Assembly (NCBI RefSeq): GCF_954871325.1
Contig: NC_088776.1
Coordinates: 7,571,985 to 7,635,984, forward strand
Reading direction: 5' to 3'
Source of the DNA: Gordionus sp. m RMFG-2023
Taxonomy: Eukaryota; Nematomorpha; Gordioida; Chordodea; Parachordodidae
Length of the DNA: 64,000 nucleotides
Part shown: positions 46,300-58,540 of the stretch, one piece after another
Position numbering within the stretch: the first letter of the stretch is position 1
Layout of the letters: every line of letters starts with the position of its first letter
Translations under genes and position numbers: made by a program
The notes under the pieces: model-generated
What the model saw: the letters and a program-made list of their open reading frames with translations, nothing else
Told to the model about the DNA's origin: nothing
The model's database searches: none

Positions 46300-46930
46300 C
46301 TAAAAATTTCCAAAGCGTTGGGTGAAAACATTGGTATAGGGATTAAATTCCATAATGCCACCCTTCAACACAATTTTGGAGTGCTTTCTATTAGACTTTC
46401 TAGTATTATTTTTCCTCTTATACCATATTTTTGGATCAATCACCATATAGCAAACAAGGAGTTTGTGGTCTGAGTCAAACATTACCTGATGAAGAACTTT
46501 AATATTTTTGATTCAACCAATAGTTGACCTAGTACAGATGAAATAGTCAATTTGTGACCATGTATTATATTATGAGCTGTGTATAAGAAAGAGATAGCGT
46601 CACGAAGATCTAGCTTACGACATAGTTCAAATAGTTGTCTTCCCCATCAGAATTTATATCCAAAGCTCCTGAACCAAGAGAATTGTGGTTTTTATACCTT
46701 GACTTCCTACTTTGACATTGAACTCACCAGCTATTAATAGATTTTCACTTTTAGAAAACTTTTTAGATATTCCGGTAAAAGTTCGAAGAAGGTTTGTTTT
46801 TCAATATAATTTGCCAGCATATATACATTTACATTATTTAATGTTCTACACCTCCTTTTTAATTTAATACTACAAAGCCTGTTATTTATAATCTCGAACT
46901 TAGAGATATAACCAGATAGATTTATTGATA
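46300..46930 (-). pseudogene. LINE AP-endonuclease fragment
   Basis: On the minus strand the stretches are ENLLIAGEFNVKVG, HNSLGSGALDINSDGED, KLDLRDAISFLYTAHN, NTWSQIDYFICTRSTIG and FDSDHKLLVCYMVIDPKIW. These are the LINE endonuclease landmarks GDFNAxVG, N.nG..L...c....L...NT.F, TW.SPDG..xxQIDYI and SDHxLV. The catalytic SDH motif and the IDY motif are present. Frames shift several times, so it is inactive. Confidence 0.8.
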
Positions 46931-48778
46931 GTTATACAAGGGTCAGGAATGAGATTCGGAAATTATTTTCTCACTACTGATGTAGAATATAAATACTTTT
47001 AAATATCATAAATTTAAAGATTTATATAAAAGACGAGATATTTCGTAAATCGGGATACAAGAATTATAACATGAATTCTAAGAATTTAAACATTTATTTT
47101 CTACATTGAAATGCCCATTTTTTAAAATATTTTGTAGTTAATGTTGTGATTGCATTATTTCGATTTGCATATAAATTTGAACATTTACAAAAAATAATGT
47201 TTTTTATATAAAATTGAATTTGAATATGTATATTGTTAATAGGACGAGTATTAAACTATGATGGTTTTAAAGTTATTTGGTTTTGTTTGATATAAATATT
47301 TGAATAATGATGTAAAATTCGTGATAATAAGACGAAATTTATTATGTTATAATCGGAGATGTTAATTTTATATAAAAGACACAATTTTTATAATTTAAAG
47401 CACTTCCACTTTTTTAATTTTTTTTTATTTTCACTTAATTTTTCGCATATAATTTTTAGTATTTTATACTTTTATACTTTTTATTTTTTTTTGGTTATGT
47501 TTTCCCTTTATATTAATTATATAATTTTTAATTAATTTTTGGTATTAGTATTTAATAAAGTAATCAAAACTATATTTTTAATATAAATTTTTATTTTATT
47601 TTTTTAGGTTCCAACTTCCTTGATATGACAGTTATTCTCAACTGTCGCAGTTAATAAATAAAAGTTTTTCACTGTAAATATATTAAATATAACTCAAATC
47701 AAATGTGTTAAATTAAATTATATGAATGAATGTATAAATATAATAATGATGTTTATCGATAATTGATGTAATATAATTCCTACATCATCCAACACTATTC
47801 TGCATTATATTATAACGGATAAGATAAAAAAAATTATTTGAATGAAATATACGCGTCATAAATATTTAGGAATTCGATTAGTATAGTATCTAGTCATTTC
47901 ATAATTTTCAGTTTGAATTTATTTAAGAAAAATGTGGTTAATTATTGAACCAAGTCATTTGATTCTATTAATATATATAAGCCTTAAATTAGTTAAATCG
48001 AATATAATAACAGTATACAAGCATAAATGAAAATCTTTTCTTCATTTAAAAAGAATAAATACCTATCTTAAAATTGCTGGGGATTCACTTTACTTAATAT
48101 ACATCAAAATTTAATCCCCATTCAGAATTAATTATTAGGAAAAAAATTTTAAAATCTGATTTTAACCGAAATGTATACCAGCATGTTTAGAATACCTATT
48201 ATCTGAATTGTAAACAATTTTGACCTTTACCTTTGAGTCATTTATAATTTATATAAAAAATCTATGGAAAAACTATTATAAATTTTATTAAGTTCAAAAT
48301 TTCATTTATCTCATATTTATAGGGTAGGCAATCCAAACATGAAAAAAAAACATTTCCGGTTAAAACACGCGCTTAAGAAATGATTTAAAAACAGAGTATA
48401 ATTTAAAAAACGGAGTATTTTATTTGTGTTCATAATTCTTACAATTTGCTATTAAATCAAATACTAGATAATTAATCAATTTATTTGAATAAACATAATA
48501 TTTATACAATGATAATATAGATATATATTTTTATGGAAAAACAAAAATAGTTCTATATAAATTTATATCATTTAAAAATTTAATTAATTTATTTATATTT
48601 AATATTACGAAAATAGGAATATTCACATATGTATATAAATGAGAGGAAGATTTTCTTCCATTCTATAATCTAAAATTACGCCAATTGAACCAAAAAGGTA
48701 TGCAAAATTCTTAAAACTTTTAAGTAATGAAACTTTCAATTATTATTACATCAAAAAATTTCTACCAAAATCCAGACG
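46931..48778. other. AT-rich stretch, nothing recognised
   Basis: No supported feature. A splice-acceptor-like site near 47610 is discussed among the rejected items. Confidence 0.35.
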
Positions 48779-48779
48779 A

Positions 48780-48957
48780 TCTTATATTTATTATTTATTT
48801 ATTTTTAAATTTTAAAAAATAAATAAAAATAAATAAATAAATAAAAATAAATAAATAAATAAAAATAAATAAATAAATAAAAATAAATAAATAAATAAAA
48901 ATAAATAAATAAATAAAAATAAATAAATAAATAAAAATAAATAAATAAATAAAAAAT
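48780..48957. repeat. (AAATA)/(AAAT)n simple repeat
   Basis: The regular pattern AAATAAATAAATAAAAATAAAT has a higher-order period of about 17 bp. The left end is partly its inverse (TTTATTTATTTATTTTTAAA), so it can fold. Confidence 0.95.
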
Positions 48958-48959
48958 AA

Positions 48960-50480
48960 TATTAAAAATTTCCCCGTGATTCAGTGAGATACCATAAAAA
49001 TTGAATTATTCTCAGAATTGACTAGTGTATATTCATAATTATTCCTATTCCTAGTTCATATTATATAACAAATAAATTTCTTTTATTTGGATTTGAATTT
49101 CATGCAACGAATTTTATAGATAAAAATGTATTGGAATTTATTCAAATTTATTAAGATATAATTTTTCTTTGGCAATCAAAAGAGAGGAATGGTACATACA
49201 TAAAAAAACAGCTTAGTTCAAATTTCTTTACTTCGAATCACTGCCGATTTCATATAAACTATATAACTTGGAAATTATATGTGTTCAAGATGTAGGAGTG
49301 ATTATGGCTTTTTATTTGTACATAAAATATATGTAAGTTATTAATTATAATGTGTTTGTGCCAGCCTAAGATACGACATCTGTTGCAATATATATACAGT
49401 GTTGTGCTCATATTTCGTTTTGTAAATAAAATTTAACTTTTAAAATTGGTAAGAATATATAAATATGTAATTTTAGGAATTTTAGGAATTTTGCAAATCA
49501 AATAATTTTATTTTCAAATAAATTAAAAAAATATGAAAATTTATTCCATCAAATCTGGTCAACAGTGTAAATAATAAACCTTGTTTTGAAAATAGATGCA
49601 CAGTGGGATATATGATGTTCCACATTAATTTTTATAATTTCTTATGAAATATTTTTTTATCTTTAAAAATTAAATTATAACGAAATTATGAGATTTCTAT
49701 TATATATTTTCATTTATTTTTGGGAAGAAAATTTTACCTGCGCGAAATCAGACTTTTTAGTCATAAATCTGTACATGAATTAAAACTTTTTTTATTGAAA
49801 TAATCAATCGAATAAATGTGTTGATAAATAATTTGAGAAATATTCAGATAAAAAATTAAAGGGGGTTGGCTGGCCAATTATCCCCGGTCACCTTCCGTCT
49901 CCAGATTATGAAAATATTTTTGACATTGGCGTCAGGGGGGAGGGCATATAGAAATTTTAAGGAAAACTTTTAAATATTTTTTTATATATCATGCTCGTAT
50001 ATAATATTATTTTCTCGCTGGTTTCAGAGTGGAGGACCAATAATTTTTAAAACAGAAAGTTATACCAGAGCAACCTTCGAAATAGATAGGGAAAATAATA
50101 AAAATAAGGTTATCCAGGAAAAGCAAAAGTAAAGTTTCAAATGAACAGGAATATTTTATAATCCTTAGGGTCACATTTTGAATTTTTTTTTTACTGCAAA
50201 GAGAAATTATTTTTTAACCTAAACTATTTTTAATATCTGCAAATTTAAATAAAGATTATAACCGAGTGATGCTGAATGGCATATAATAATAACTAGGCTG
50301 ACGATGCATGCATTCATTAAAAGTGTACATCAACGAAAACAACTGGGGGCGTCATTTTGATTACCCATATCATTATTAAAATTTTTAAACGAGAGGCCAA
50401 TTTATTCCAACTTTATTAAAAAAATTGCCTCAGGAAATAAGGAAGCAAATTATCAATTGTAGTTTAACATGAGAATAATT
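48960..50480. other. AT-rich stretch, nothing recognised
   Basis: GGCGTCAGGGGGGAGGGC near 49930 resembles a hAT terminus, but no partner is seen. Confidence 0.35.
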
Positions 50481-50482
50481 AC

Positions 50483-51246
50483 TAGGGATGCACCGATATT
50501 TTTTATCTGATCGGATTGGTCCGATATTTCACCCATTTTAAAATATCGGTTATATCGACCAATATTATAAAAAAAAATTTATATCCGATCCGATATAAAA
50601 TGGCGTCTTTAACAAAAACAAAATGTTATAAAATTTTTTTAAAAATTATGTCTAAAATTATTTATTTTTATAAATAAAATTGAAATCCATTATGTAAATT
50701 TTTTTAATAATAATAATTAATTAATAAAAATTCTGCCATATTGTTTTTTTGCGCATTCTGTTTATAAAAGTGTTCGATAATCTCTTTAGAATCTGTTTTT
50801 AGTAAAGCTGGTGATATTGACAGTTACCATCGCTGCAGGCTAATCTCTGGTAAATAGAATTTTGGTATTTTTAAAAAGAAATCTTCGATATTTTAAATAT
50901 TTATTTCAAATTTCATAATATATTTGTTTATTACTTATTATGTATATAGATTAATGTTATTATTAAGTATATAAAAGTGATTTAACAATAAAAATATTTT
51001 ATATACTTTTAAAATTGCAAATGAATTGAATATATATAACTAATCATTGTAATATATTTAAATGACATAAGATTTGGTATAGTTAAATTATAGATGTTAT
51101 ACTAATAAAAAGTATATTAAAAATAAATTAATATCTTTACAAAATACAAAATTAAATATGATATCGGATCGATAATCGGCCGATATCAATTTAATATTAA
51201 GAATATCGGATCAGATTGGCCTCCAAAAAGTGGTAACGGTGATGCC
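50483..51246. mobile_element. hAT-like non-autonomous element
   Basis: The left end TAGGGATGCACCGATATTTT is followed by ATCGGATTGGTCCGATATTT and further CGATAT/ATCGG words. The right side (51150-51246) has the inverse set (ATCGGATCGATAATCGGCCG, then GGTAACGGTGATGCC). The right terminus is worn and no target duplication is clear. The interior has no recognisable transposase. Confidence 0.65.
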
Positions 51247-51764
51247 AAAAAAAAATAACAAATTAAATATAAAATCATTTAATGTCAAGTGGAATATTAA
51301 GTTTTATAAAAAAATATAAGTGACAAAATTAAGTCCTTTAAAGAATTTTTTTCCTTAAACAAATTATTCTAAAATATAATTATGACTTTTTTCGGAATTT
51401 GTAGTCCCACATCTGTTTAAAAAGAACGATTTATATTTATATATATTTGTTAAATCAAATCTATCTTCATACCCAACTCTAAGATAAAAAAAAAAGATCT
51501 CGACAATTTTATTTTCATTACAATAGTCACCAAACACTAATGGCTCTTTTCGCCTATAACGTTCAAGTTTTTATAAAGTCCTGGAGAAAAATTCCATTTC
51601 ATCAATGAATCATATCACAAGAACTTTTATTTATTAGATAAAAGAATTTAAATCGTAATTTTGAAATATAATTATGGTTCCTTTCTTGGGAAATTGTTAT
51701 ATCAATCATAATTCATTATACCGTCGGCCTAGAATTGTAGTGCTCCAAAAATAAGAAATTCAAC

Positions 51765-52065
51765 AAAACTTATTGATCAATTTTGGCAATAACTTTGGCA
51801 AAAATTAATATTTTTTAATCTAGTTTTTATTTTATATATACTGGAAATAAATGAGTTATCCACTATTAACTCCTAAATTTTGTATGTTTAAAATGAGAAA
51901 AACAACATTAAAGTTTAAAATCAAATAAAGAAAAAAACTTATTGATCAATTTTGACAATAATTTTGGCAAAAATTAATATTTTTAAATCTAGTTTTTATT
52001 TTTATATAAATTGGGAATAAATAAGTTATTATCCACTTCTAACTCAAAAATTTTGAAAATGTTCT
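51765..52065. repeat. Direct duplication, ~170-bp period
   Basis: Units starting AACTTATTGATCAATTTTGG (51767) and AACTTATTGATCAATTTTGA (51937) stay collinear for about 130 bp, with scattered differences. Non-coding. Confidence 0.85.
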
Positions 52066-53118
52066 ATACCAACGATACAATAAATAATTTTAAATAAACT
52101 TGATTAAAAGAAATTAAAGATAATAAATATAAGTATTTTTGATTCGTTATTTCATAAAAATCAGTACTCTAGATGTAGGAATAATGTTTGTTGGGTTTGC
52201 TAATGATGTACGTTCATTTTTTATTAATATCTTTCAATTAAATTGTATCTATCTGTGAAGAACTGGGGCAGGCTTTGGCGGAGACGTATTAGCCAATTAA
52301 AGAGAGGGGCAGGTTCAGTCCAGATTTAACATTTTTTTAAAAATTAAGTTTGATATATAGTAATTTTTTAACCCACAAGCCTATGGTATTTGAAATTTAT
52401 ACTAACCCATCCATTTGTGTGAAAATGTTGTTATGTACAAAAAAGATTTGATTGGTTAGTTATTTATTTATAATCTTTTAGTGTATTTTCCACTAAATAA
52501 AATATTTTAAAATAAAATATAACTGGCTCTGTTCATCCCATTTTATAAATTATTTTCCTCCTAATCACTTCCCCTCCCCTATTATTAGTATGAGCTAAAG
52601 CTACTTGTTGCAGACCTCTTGTTAGAATCATAATTTTAAAAAAAGAAAAATAGATAAAATAAGTTTTTTTCTTCAAATATTTATAAATTATTTATAAAAA
52701 TTATCCACCTTTAGGTCAAACTCAAAATAACCAATCTAAACATTAATTGTATTTCTAGTTAAACAAAAAAAAAGGCTTTATTTTGATAAATTTAATTTTG
52801 AATTTATAAGATAATAAATAATATATATACATGTGCTTATTGTTATAAATGGGGAAATGTTAATATATTATATAATATATGATATTCATTATGAATTGTA
52901 TTAAATAATATATGATATTGATATGAATAGTAAATGCAAATGAAGATGTTGGATATTTAAGAATGTAATAAAATAAAAATTATCGTGCTCTTCTGGTTAA
53001 TGATGCTTGGTACCTTAAGGTACCATCTATCAAATTTGAATTTTGTTCATTTTTCATTTGGATAGGCACTACCAAATATATTTATAATATATATTTGAAA
53101 AATCGTGATTTTTGGAAA

Positions 53119-53262
53119 GCCTCTATGGCCTAGTAGGCAAGAGCTTGGTTTACTTATCCCATGGTCTCTGGTTCGAATCCCGGGAATGATCATGTTTTTT
53201 TCTTATTCTAACTTGGTGGTTCCATCCTTGGGGGGATAATATATAGGAGGCCGGACTCGACC
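53119..53262 (+). mobile_element. tRNA-derived SINE
   Basis: The head has a good box A (TGGCCTAGTAGG, 53126-53137) and an exact box B (GGTTCGAATCC, 53170-53180) in tRNA spacing. A unique body follows (ACTTGGTGGTTCCATCC, GGAGGCCGG). The acceptor stem does not pair, so it is not a functional tRNA gene. Pol III promoter boxes look intact, suggesting a young SINE. Confidence 0.78.
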
Positions 53263-53397
53263 ACGTGATTCCGTATTAATATATTAAATAATAAGGATCT
53301 TATTACATTTTAATAAATTTTGGTCGGTATTTAGCAAATTAGATTGGTATTTAAAATATTTCCATACATTCACTTGTTAGTAAGCATCATTAACCTA

Positions 53398-54290
53398 CTA
53401 ATAATAGATCCATAAAATTACTAATAATAGATCCATAAAATTACAAACAATATAATATATTAAATATATATCCTTTATAGACCATTCCATAGTCTGTTTT
53501 ACTGCCATTGTTAAGGTTATTAACCCAATTCCTTTCTCTTCTATATGTAACATGCAACATGTCCTCAGGATTTTCAAAACATCTTGTTCATTTTCTCTGG
53601 AAGCTGTTATCCATCTCCATGTTAAAATACTCATTACTTCACTAACCTCTTTGCCATTGTTGATAAAATTTGTTTCACATTTCATTAATAAAGAGTCATG
53701 GGGTTCTGGGATGAAATAATTCAAATCATCTAAGCTGTAAAGATTAATCAAGGAACCTGTAGCTCTGGTTCTTAAAGCCTTTTTAATTGATTCTTTGGAT
53801 TTAGTTATAATTCGTATAACAAACATAGATATGTAACCTATTATTGCTTTTAATAAAGTAATTTGAGTTGCTGTGGGAGTCGGAGTCCCTATTATACTAT
53901 TAACCCATTCAAGAAAATCCCACTTAGTCTACTTTCTATTGTGTTATCTTCAGCCCTGGTTTGGTTAATTGTATTATAATATTGAGGACCACCTTTCAAT
54001 TCTAAATGAAGAGTTGCCGTATTTAATTGTCCATAATCTATATGTTTTATTCCTCTTAAATTTTGATCAAATATATCAGCTGACAAATCAGAACGCTGTG
54101 ATAATAAAATTGCAGGTAAAAGAATTTCTGAAACAGACCCATTTCTGTTTCCATTTAGGTATAAATCCAAAAAAAGATATGTTTGTATTTGAACCTCTAA
54201 TATTGATGCAGTTTGTATTGTAGTAAAGTGAAATCCCTTATTTTATCATTATCATTCCAAACATTTAGAGAATATGAATTCATGGTAGCT
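53398..54290 (-). other. Possible endogenous RNA-virus nucleoprotein copy (fossil)
   Basis: The minus strand keeps long open stretches with balanced, protein-like composition unlike the AT-rich surroundings. Examples are LLPAILLSQRSDLSADIF, GIKHIDYGQLNTATLHLEL, TQITLLKAIIGYISMFVIR and VMSILTWRWITASRENEQDV. Size (about 290 codons), lack of introns and helical composition suggest a nucleoprotein of a negative-strand RNA virus, but I could not match a family by eye. It is broken in about two places. An orphan host retrocopy is the alternative. Confidence 0.35.
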
Positions 54291-54769
54291 ATAGCCAATG
54301 ACATATAATAATATAGCGTGATTTTACGTCATCTGTATTATATCAAATGACATTATATAAATTTAAATATACATATTAATTTTATATCAGTATAAATCTT
54401 TGGGAGGTCTTTCATATTATATATTAATCTCAAAATAATACAAAAGATATTATTAATTATGTTGATCTTAAAGTTATAAAAAATATTGAGAATTTAAGTA
54501 TATAATTCTTAAATTTGAATTGAGAATCTTATTTCATATCTTGTAATATCCTATTTGACATCTAAAATTTAAATAAACATATAATTTTTTTTATGCAATG
54601 GGTATAAAGTCATAATTATTCTCAATCGCAATTTTTTAATATATGAATGTTAGGGAAACAGACAGAAAATCCTACCAGGAGTTGTAGCGTCACCATGTAT
54701 ATTCACTAATATATAGATTCTACACATGATATATACCTGTTTTATTGTAGTGGACGGTACTACTATGAA

Positions 54770-54960
54770 GTCAGCTAGCATAGTAAAGAAGAAAGGAGTA
54801 AGAAAGAGGTGATCTATTCCGGCAGAAGTGTTAAAACAATTGTAAGGTTATGTAATACATCTATAACAATGATAATATTAATAATGTACCTGACGCCTAG
54901 TCAGATTATTTAAGAGAATAAGAAATAAGTCTAACAATTAATATAGTTATCGCATTTACG
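54770..54960 (+). pseudogene. Small LINE RT N-terminal scrap
   Basis: SIPAEVLKQL at about 54820-54848 matches the LINE motif (D)xIPAExLK that opens the RT domain. Surrounding codons are full of stops. Little else can be said. Confidence 0.35.
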
Positions 54961-55154
54961 TGATAAAAGGGTTTTCGCCCTCAGGTTGATACTAGAGAGC
55001 ACTGGAAATTTAATTTAGGGGGAGAAAATCACGAGCCCTTCACACGTTTGTGGTTAAGTCGCACACACTTGTATGCACAACAGTCTAAGAATTGTTGTTT
55101 AGACGTCTATAGGCGTATAACAGAAGAGTTGGACAAAACAAAAGCCTATACCCG

Positions 55155-55190
55155 ACAGGGGCGTCTCTAGCCTTTCCAATCTCAGGTTAA
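55155..55190. repeat. hAT-type terminus
   Basis: CAGGGGCGTCTCTAGCC is a typical CAGGGGCGTxxCTAGCC hAT end. The partner was not found before the Helitron start at 55416. Confidence 0.45.
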
Positions 55191-55651
55191 AATAAAAAAA
55201 ATACCCTGCTCGGGGTTTTATGTTAATATATTATACTTTTTTTTAAATTTGCTAACTCTGAACAATTATTCCGAATTTCATATTTTTAATTTATTATATT
55301 ATACATCAAAATAAACTAGTATATAAATAATCATAACAATATAAAACATTTCTAAAAATAATACTTTTTTATACAAAATCTATTTATTACAATATAAATG
55401 CTCTATTTATTACAATCTATATATATAATCCTCAAAAAATGTCAATCAAATTTAGCCAATAGTTTTCTTTTAATAATGTTTCTTTTATAATATAATAAAA
55501 ATATAAGTAACAACATAAAAAAAAAAAAAAATTTGTCCAATCAAAATGATTATAGCAAATTTGATCAATGGTAATCAACATGAAAACTAAATCATTCATT
55601 CACAAATCACTTCCAATCACTCTATTACCATATCATTACAAAAAAAATCAT

Positions 55652-56430
55652 CCCAGGTTTTATAATTTTTAAATATGATTCTTTTATAAATCAAGATCAT
55701 TTTCTATATTTATAATTAAAAGCAATATCATTTAGATGCCCCCTATCCAGAAATTATACCATTGTTAGATGATGAAGCCCAGGTTTTATAATTTTTAAAT
55801 ATGATTCTTTTATTAATCAAGATCATTTTCTATATTTTAATTAATAGCAATCTCATTTAGATGCTCCCTATCCAGAAATTATACCAATGTTAGATGATAA
55901 AGCCCAGGTTTTATAATTTTTAAATATGATTATTTTATAAATCAAGATCATTTTCTATATTTATAATTTATAGCAATCTCATTTAGATGCCCCCTATCCA
56001 GAAATTATACCATTGTTAGATGATAAATCCCAGGTTATATATATTTTAAATATGATTATTTTAATAAATCAAGATCATTTTCTATATTTATAATTAATAG
56101 CAATCCCATTTAGATGCCCCCTATCCATAAATTATACCATTGTTAGATGATAAAGCCCAGGTTATATATATTTTAAATATGATTATTTTAAATAATCAAG
56201 ATCATTTTCTATATTTATAATTAATAGCAATCTCATTTAGATGCCCCCTATCCAGAAATTATACCATTGTTAGATGATGAAGCACAGGTTTTATAATTTT
56301 TAAATATGATTCTTTTATAAATCAAGATCATTTTCTATATTTATAATTAATAACAATCTCATTTAGATGATGCCCCCTATCCAGAAATTATATCATTGTT
56401 AGATAATGAAGCCCAGGTTTTATAATTTTA
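55652..56430. repeat. Six-copy tandem array, 125-130-bp units
   Basis: The marker CCCAGGTTTTATAATTTTTA recurs at about 55652, 55778, 55903, 56029, 56156, 56282 and 56412. Each unit contains CATTTAGATGCCCCCTATCC and GAAATTATACCATTGTTAGA. In one frame this gives APYPEIIPLLDDEAQ with an acceptor-like TTTAG before and CAG/GT after. The differences between copies include replacements and one stop, so coding is not supported. Confidence 0.92.
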
Positions 56431-56530
56431 TAATTTTCTTTAAAATGTGAATGAAACGTAATATTTTAAAATTTATAAGTTTTAATAGTTTGTCTGTATA
56501 ATGTTAATTAAATTTCTCTTCAAAATATAG

Positions 56531-56896
56531 CAAATGGAAAATATACCCAATAGTTTTATTTTTGATAACCCAGAAGAAATATCTAGAAATTTATCAACAA
56601 ATTAAGAGGTTTATAATTTAAATAATATTTAATAATGTCTTTAAAGGGTAAAGATAATCATATTGTTATCCAATTAGAGTCAATTTATACAGATGAAGTA
56701 ATCAGTTTAAATTATCTTTACATTTTAAATTATACAGTTGAAAGCTAAATTAACTACTTTATCTCAATATAAAAATGAAGAAGATATTATTTCATTATAT
56801 AAGGAAAAGAATCCTAATGATCCCTTTCATTTTTTTAAATGTAGAATGACAAAAAATATGATTGATTTTATAATTCAATTTGGCCCAGTACAACCA
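56531..56896 (+). pseudogene. hAT-like transposase N-terminal scrap inside the Helitron
   Basis: The ATG at 56531 opens MENIPNSFIFDNPEEISRNL, then stops. A later open frame (56738 on) gives MKAKLTTLSQYKNEEDIISL, YKEKNPNDPFHFFKCRMTKN and MIDFIIQFGPVQPSKE. The DPxxF...MxDFIIxxGPVQP pattern resembles the segment before the TTF zinc finger in ZMYM1-like hAT transposases. The frame then runs out of phase into the first 120-bp module. Probably captured DNA. Confidence 0.45.
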
Positions 56897-57640
56897 AGCA
56901 AGGAAATTACAACATCATCTTCAAAAACGAAACCACATTGAGCTAAGAAAAGAGAACTTCTTCACTATCGCTAAACCATCTTCCTCACCAACAACAGTAA
57001 ATTCTATTTTATAATTTCAATTTACATGTTTTATTTCAGGTTATTTACGGCAAATTACGAGCAAAGAAATTACAACATCATCTTCAAAAACGAAACCACA
57101 TTGAGCAAAGAAAAGAGAACTTCTTCACCATTGCTAAACCATCTTCCTCACCAACTACAGTAAATTCTATTTTATAATTTCAATTTACACGTTTTATAGG
57201 TTATTTACGGCAAACTACGAGCAAGGAAATTACAACATCATCTTCAAAAACGAAACCACATTGAGCAAAGAAAAGAGAACTTCTTCACCATTGCTAAACC
57301 ATCTTCCTCACCAACAACAGTAAATTCTATTTTATAATTTCAATTTACACGTTTTATTTCAGGTTATTTACGGTAAATTACGAGCAAGGAAATTACAACA
57401 TCATCTTCAAAAACGAAACCACATTGAGCAAAGAAAAGAGAACTTCTTCACCATCGCTAAACCATCTTCCTCACCAACTACAGTAAATTCTATTTTATAA
57501 TTTCAATTTACACGTTTTTTTCAGGTTATTTACGGCAAACTACTAGCAAGGAAATTACAACATCATCCTCAAAAACGAAACCACATTGAGCAAAGAAAAG
57601 AGAACTTCTTCACCATCGCTAAGCCATCTTCCTCACCAAT
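56897..57640 (+). repeat. Five-copy array of a 120-bp exon-like module
   Basis: Modules at 57040-57159, 57200-57319 and 57363-57482 are exactly 120 bp, preceded by TTTCAG or TTATAG and followed by GTAAATTC. A first, 5'-shortened copy ends at 56996, and a fifth starts at 57525 and reads on past its usual end. Each is open for 40 codons: VIYGKLRAKKLQHHLQKRN, HIEQRKENFFTIAK, PSSSPTT. The spacers are 40-43 bp. Six of ten variable sites among copies are silent in this frame; the alternative open frame acquires a stop and more replacements. It may be a duplicated-exon gene, or a satellite derived from one exon. The protein family was not recognised. Confidence 0.7.
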
Positions 57641-57676
57641 ACGGCAAACTACGAGCCATGGCAAAACATTAACAAA

Positions 57677-57800
57677 TAATAATCCTCAAAAAACGTCAAT
57701 CAAATTTAGCCAATATTATTCTTTTAAAAAAAATTTGTCCAATAAAAATGATTATAGGGTAATAGGTCCAATAATAATCATGTAGCAACCTTAACATTCA
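57677..57800 (+). repeat. Internal copy of the Helitron 5' region
   Basis: AATCCTCAAAAAACGTCAATC, AAATTTAGCCAATA, AAATTTGTCCAAT and AAAATGATTATAG match 55426-55560 in the same order. A ~50-bp segment is missing. Confidence 0.8.
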
Positions 57801-58540
57801 TTCAATTTTATAACACATTTTACCATCTTCATAAGGTTATAGAAAACGTTAATGAAGGTTAAATTTTTTATAGATTATATAGTTAACCTACAGATAAAAT
57901 TGGCTTCAAAGATATTTAATCAAACTGGGTAGAATAAAGGAGAGTTTTAATGTCATAGTATGTCTAGGAATTTAGGGGTAAAACAATTTTGTTAAGTATA
58001 CTTTGATAAACATTTTGAATATTTTAATTTTGTTAAAATTTAAATGTGTCCAAAGTGGTAGTGAAGTATTTGGACCGATGGATCTCCCAGTCTGAATGGG
58101 AAAAATACAGTCCGTGATTGGGGGTCCGGGATGGTCGATGACGGGATCCAGGGGGCCGGGTTTTATCGATTTAGTCATGGAATCACTTGGACAACTTAGT
58201 TAAAATAATATTTTCAAAGTTTATTCAACAAAGTAAAATTACAAAAAAAATATCAATTTTTTTTAAAAGGAACGAAAATAATTAATGATCTAAAAGGTGT
58301 TTTGTTTTCAACCTTTATAATTTTTAAAACAAAGAGGAAAAAAAGTTGTTATTTAATCGAGATACAATCATTCATGAAACTGGTAAGAACCAGTTTCAAA
58401 TGCAATATAAAAATAAGGTATAATATATCAATTTCTATAACAAAATAAAGGAAGATTGGGAAAACAAAAGAAACAAGTGGAGAAAAAAAAAGAAATAAGT
58501 TGTACGGGACAAGGGGGGGGGGGGGAGGTAGAACATAACA

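Noticed and set aside
47608-47660. Acceptor-like TTTTTTTAG followed by SNFLDMTVILNCRS, a stop and AATAAA
   Set aside because: Single short open stretch with no partner exon or family similarity.
53119-53191. Functional tRNA gene
   Set aside because: Boxes A and B are good but the acceptor and anticodon arms do not pair and a SINE body follows.
55652-57640. CRISPR-like array
   Set aside because: Units are 120-160 bp tandem copies without unique spacers, in a eukaryotic context.
57972-58178. 68-codon minus-strand frame with Pro/Gly-rich sequence
   Set aside because: Only a short GC-richer patch, no recognisable domain, inside a repeat mosaic.
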